From the NCBI GenBank assembly GCA_002917075.1, contig NTMA01000051.1, positions 186,001 through 250,000 on the forward strand: 64,000 nt of DNA, written 5' to 3'. This stretch comes from Hawksworthiomyces lignivorus (lineage: Eukaryota; Ascomycota; Sordariomycetes; Ophiostomatales; Ophiostomataceae). The translations under genes were made by a program, and so were the position numbers. The notes beneath the pieces are model-generated. The model saw only the letters and a list, made by a program, of their open reading frames with translations, was not told the DNA's origin and did no database searches. Shown here one piece after another: positions 60,340-64,000 of this stretch; position 1 is the first letter of the stretch, and each line of letters opens with the position of its first letter.

Positions 60340-61771
60340 AGGTGGTTCTGGTCATGAACCAGCCCATATCGGTTATGGGGGTTCGGCCATGCTAGATGCT
60401 GATGTGAGGTGGCGTGTTTAGGTCTCCCAATACCGGGTCTCTGGCTAATTCACCCACCAAAGGGTATACTTATTGTCGTCAAAATTTACACTAGTGATAA
60501 GCTCAATTTTGCCTTTGAGACATTCCGCTTGCTTCTGGGATACCGGTTCGCCTCGTTGCCGTTGCCGAAGACGATTCCATTGGACGGACTAGGTCCGCTG
60601 GTGTGGGCCACCACGGCCTTGCGCGAACCGTTTTTGTGCACAAAATTGCTGATGCGGCCGAGTATGCTGCTCAAAATATGGGAGCAATTGGAGTTACTGC
60701 TGATGGCTCCGATGTTCCTGGATAGAAAATGCAACTAGATTTGCATCTGATGAAATCGAGCTTGGCATTGGCATCCACAACGAACGTGACACCAGGCATA
60801 TCAGCCAGAGGCCTCCGTTCAGCGTTATTTTGGCCGAGATGTTATCACTGATCCTGAATGCCTGAAATTGTCAACAATCTCGACGGACTCTCTAATCTCG
60901 AGATCGCTGCTATACCTGGGAAAATGTACGCTCAATTGGGGAACTGATATAGTATCAAACCGAGTCTCTTTTACTCCAGAGGACACTGCTTGTCTGCTTT
61001 TCTCAACAGCTAACTACAATGCCTTTTCGATTCCTAGTATGTTGTTTTGCTCTTGACACACCCCTCACCTCATGCTAGTAACATGTTAATGTTGCCTCTA
61101 ATCCAAAGTCAATCACCAACTCTTCCATTTAATTCTCCATGACATTCAAAAGGTCCTCGTTGACGCGGAGCCGGAGATAACTCGCCTTCACAATAGTATG
61201 GGCAACGGAGATTGTGGTACGACACTCCTCGCAAGGGTCAACGGTGTTTTCGACGCTATTAGGAAGGGCGCCATCGCCACAACGAACTTACCCGGCAGCC
61301 TGATGTCCGTCGCAGAGGTCGTTTCGCAGTGCATGGGAGGCACTTCAAGTGCCTTGTACGCCGTGTCCTTCATAGCCTTCGCCGCAGCCATATACGATCT
61401 CCGTAAAGAACGCCAGAAGATTGACTTCGTCTGCCTTTCTGACGCTCTAGTCTATTCTATTGACACACTAGAGAAGGTCAGTGCAGCTCGGAAGGGAGAT
61501 AGAACTATGATGGATGCCTCTATCTCCTTTGTTCGGACATTGGAAAAGATGTGAGATGGAGATGTACTTAAAGCCATAAATCATACTATTGTATCTACGG
61601 CAGAAGGATGTGCAGCTACGCGGAACTTTGAGAACGAGTTTGGCTACGGCACATACATATCAGCCAAGGATACATATGGAAACAGAACAAGTGGTCTCGC
61701 TGACCCCGGTGCGTGCGGAATGGTAGCAATCGCCCAGAGTCTGCAGGCGGCTTTGAAAAACTGGAAAAGCT
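60340..61771 (+). pseudogene. Dihydroxyacetone kinase (Dak1 plus Dak2 domains), decayed
   Basis: ATP-dependent kinase that phosphorylates dihydroxyacetone. The Dak1 domain is seen in pieces: GGSGHEPAHIGYGG near 60340, GILIVVKIYTSDKLNFAFE near 60455, VAEDDSIGRTRSAG near 60565, and NNLDGLSNLE near 60875. The Dak2 domain follows: GNGDCGTTLLARV at about 61198, MGGTSSALYAVSFIAFAAA near 61333, and a C-terminal SAKDTYGNRTSGLADPGA block near 61660. The pieces lie in different frames with several stops (for example after ADGSDVPG, near 60723). The first 50 or so residues of a normal enzyme are missing; TTCTCTGTACAG before 60341 could be an intron end. The substrate-binding His of Dak1 was not located. 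Confidence 0.75.
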
Positions 61772-62353
61772 AAACACTGAGTTGTAACTTTTGCGGTCAA
61801 TGTCAATATAGGAACCTATAGCAGTCTTACCAGTGTCGTTTAGAATCGATAGCAAATTACAATTATGTTGAACACGTGTTCTGTTACAACACATATGAAG
61901 GTCAAAGTCCGACAGGCACGGGCTGTACTGAGATGTTTTGGTCCTCATACGAATTTCGATTATACTCCGGGTCATTGCCTCGAGAGTTGTGATATTAAGC
62001 ATTTACACTCACGTAGCACATGGTACAGGAGCCCGCTAGTGGGATACGTGGCGAGCGCTGTGTGTATTTGCCCCTGTGGTAGATTTGCAGTACATTCGGA
62101 AAGCTATTAACTGCTAAACGTTAAGCTAGTTGCTGAATCAGCTCAGAACCCACCACTACCGGCATACTGCCGACCACCTGCCTGCAGTGAACTTACATCG
62201 GCCAAAAGCCGAAGTGTTTTAATGGACGCTATCGAGATTATGATTTTATCCCGCTGCAAGCGCTCCATCTCGGCTGCTCATCCCAGTAACGTCATTCTCG
62301 ACAGTATTCTGTATTTGCAACTTTGGCCCTTTAACTCTAGACTACTTGTGACA
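61772..62353. other. Intergenic spacer
   Basis: Presumed promoter of the next gene. An ATG at 62222 lies in frame with it and could give a 44-residue extension, considered under that gene. Confidence 0.45.
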
Positions 62354-63506
62354 ATGGCTTCCACAGCGTGCTACTATGTGAACCCTGAGGATGCTACACA
62401 GTTTGCCCTTTCTCTCCTCTTAAAGGCCGGCCTCCCTGATGAACATGCCAAGCTGATGGCCGAATGCCTGGTTCTCGCCGATGCACGCGGAGTGGTACGC
62501 CCGCAGATCTTGCTGAACAGTCTCCATCCGGACGGTACTGCTAATTTTCGCTCCTTACTTCTAGGACACCCATGGCTTGGTACGGCTACAGCAGTACATG
62601 GATCGAGTCTCTAACGGCCTAGTAAATGCAAAACCAGAACTAATTTTTTCCGAGAAGACGCCAGTGGTGGCGCATTTGGACGGTGACAATGGCTTCGGCT
62701 TTATTGTGGCCTCCAAGGCGATGGAGGATGCCATTCACCGTGCACAGACGTACGGCATTGGCATCGTCACGGCCAACCATTCAAACCACTTTGGCATGGC
62801 CGCTACCTACGTGATCCAGGCCCTCGATGCTGGCATGATCTCACTCGTCTTTACCAACTCAGCCAAGCAGATGCCTCCCTTCGGCGGCAAAGAGACGCTA
62901 CTCGGCATCTCGCCCTTTGCAGCCGGCGCTCCCAGCAAGAACGAGGTGCCATACATACTTGACATGGCACCGTCGGTGGTCGCCAAGGGAAAGATTAGGA
63001 GAGCAGCACGCCGTGGCGAAAAGATTCCCCTAGGCTGGGCATATGACAAGGATGGACGTCCCACAGAAGATGCCGAAGAGGCGCTCAACGGCTCCATGGC
63101 ACCGATTGGCGGCCCTAAGGGATCAGGTATTGCCATTCTAATGGACATCATGTCTGGCGCTCTATCAGGCGCTGCATTCGGCGGCGAAGTGGGCGATCAG
63201 TACAAAGAATCGCGCCCGCAAAACGTCGGCCACTGCTTCATTGCGGTCAAGCCGGATGTTTTCCTATCATCAGAGGAATTCCGTTCCCGGATCGACACCC
63301 TCGTGCAGCGCGTGCACAACATAACCCCAGCAGAAGGTTTCAAAGAAGTTCTATTTCCTGGTGAACCGGAGCATCGGCTCTACACACAACGAATCCGGGA
63401 AGGTATCCCATTTGCCAATGCGGAAAAGAAAATGTTTGATGACATGGCGAAGAGATACCGTGTTCCCGGCCTTCAAGTTTCGAATTCGATAAACATCTCT
63501 AAATAG
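62354..63506 (+). CDS. Malate/L-lactate dehydrogenase family oxidoreductase (Ldh2 type), intact
   Basis: NAD(P)-dependent 2-hydroxyacid dehydrogenase of the Ldh2/MDG2 fold, unrelated to classical lactate dehydrogenase. Exons 62354-62494 and 62565-63506 give 1,083 nt, 360 aa, the normal family length. The 70-bp intron joins VLADARGV to DTHGLVRLQQYMDRVSNGLV, the typical family start. Other marks: AHLDGDNGFGFIVASKAM, GIVTANHSNHFGMAATYV (conserved His), LLGISPFAAGAP, LDMAPSVVAKGKIRRAARRG, GGPKGSGIAILMDIM, SGAAFGGEVGDQY and LFPGEPEH. I chose ATG 62354 because the family begins close to it; ATG 62222 in frame would add 44 unusual residues. Relatives act on malate, ureidoglycolate, sulfolactate or similar acids. 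The true substrate is unknown. No lesion seen. Confidence 0.9.
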
Positions 63507-64000
63507 TGGTATTTAAACTTACATGTACATAAGTTATTTTCTTCTGTTTAGGCGACCTTCCTAGATAGGAAATTTTTACAGATTTCCTAAAACAGACTTG
63601 TCGTTACAAATAATACGAAAAGAAAATAAAATAAAAAGTGAGTATTGAAAATCAACCAACTCGACTTAGTTTTATACGACATCGAATTTTCGAATCTTAC
63701 TAAGTGAATGAAATTGAACCCTACTCAGAAACGGACGTCCTCTTGCAGTCCTTTCATTTTCTTAGCTGTCTAGACCCACTTCGAGATTCGTAAGAAGCCT
63801 TCATTTTTGGCCCCTGCCAGAGTTCATTTTTTCCTCCCTGTCTCTCCCCACTTTCTCCCCACTTTCCCCCCTTGTAGCCTTCATTTCAGGGGTAGGCTTC
63901 ATTTTTAGACTTCATTTTCTTTCGTAAGTTAGGGTACGAGTCTCGGCTTACGTTTATTCAAAGTCATTTCATGTTCATCCCCATGGCTCATCTCTATAAA
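63507..64000. other. 3' flank, T/C-rich sequence
   Basis: From about 63,790 there are repeated CTTCATTTTT-like and TCTCCCCACTTTC-like motifs, low-complexity in nature. No gene recognised before the window ends. Confidence 0.45.

Overview
The window looks like accessory chromosome from a filamentous ascomycete (Pezizomycotina). Genes carry short 5'-GT..AG-3' introns of about 55-116 bp. Gene families are typically fungal: a Zn2Cys6 regulator, an amino-acid permease, sugar and allantoate-type MFS carriers, and a tannase. Transposons carry the transition-only decay expected of repeat-induced point mutation (RIP). Gene assignments rest on reading conserved motifs; no database search was possible.

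Left arm (1-8.6 kb): a broken aldehyde dehydrogenase, an intact amino-acid permease with one GC-AG intron, a gene-poor stretch, and a decayed fungal membrane protein.

Centre (8.64-26.26 kb): one nested transposon. A Hop-like Mutator-type (MULE) DNA transposon has 87-bp identical terminal inverted repeats and a 9-bp target duplication. Two Ty3/gypsy LTR retrotransposons (7,292 and 7,291 bp, 505-bp LTRs) interrupt its transposase gene at two places. They lie head to head and make a 7.3-kb inverted repeat around a 615-bp loop. Removing both elements plus one copy of each 5-bp target duplication leaves one 870-codon transposase frame with no indels, broken only by stops and missense changes.

Middle (26.3-43.3 kb): a methyltransferase gene with one premature stop, an intact secreted tannase/feruloyl esterase, an unrecognised protein, a broken ferric reductase, an intact five-exon Zn2Cys6 transcription factor and an intact kelch protein.

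Right arm (43.3-64 kb): an intact DHA2-type MFS transporter, copia solo LTRs, an intact RraA-like aldolase next to a broken pyrone-dicarboxylate-lactonase-like amidohydrolase, a 5'-truncated copia element, two MFS transporters broken by stops, a decayed ATP-grasp ligase, a decayed dihydroxyacetone kinase, and an intact Ldh2-family dehydrogenase.

Tannase, RraA-like aldolase, PDC-lactonase-like hydrolase, Ldh2 dehydrogenase and carriers together suggest a former gallate/protocatechuate-type aromatic catabolic neighbourhood. That is inference. Roughly half the host genes are dead, and several carry only nonsense changes of C-to-T or G-to-A type with the reading frame otherwise conserved.
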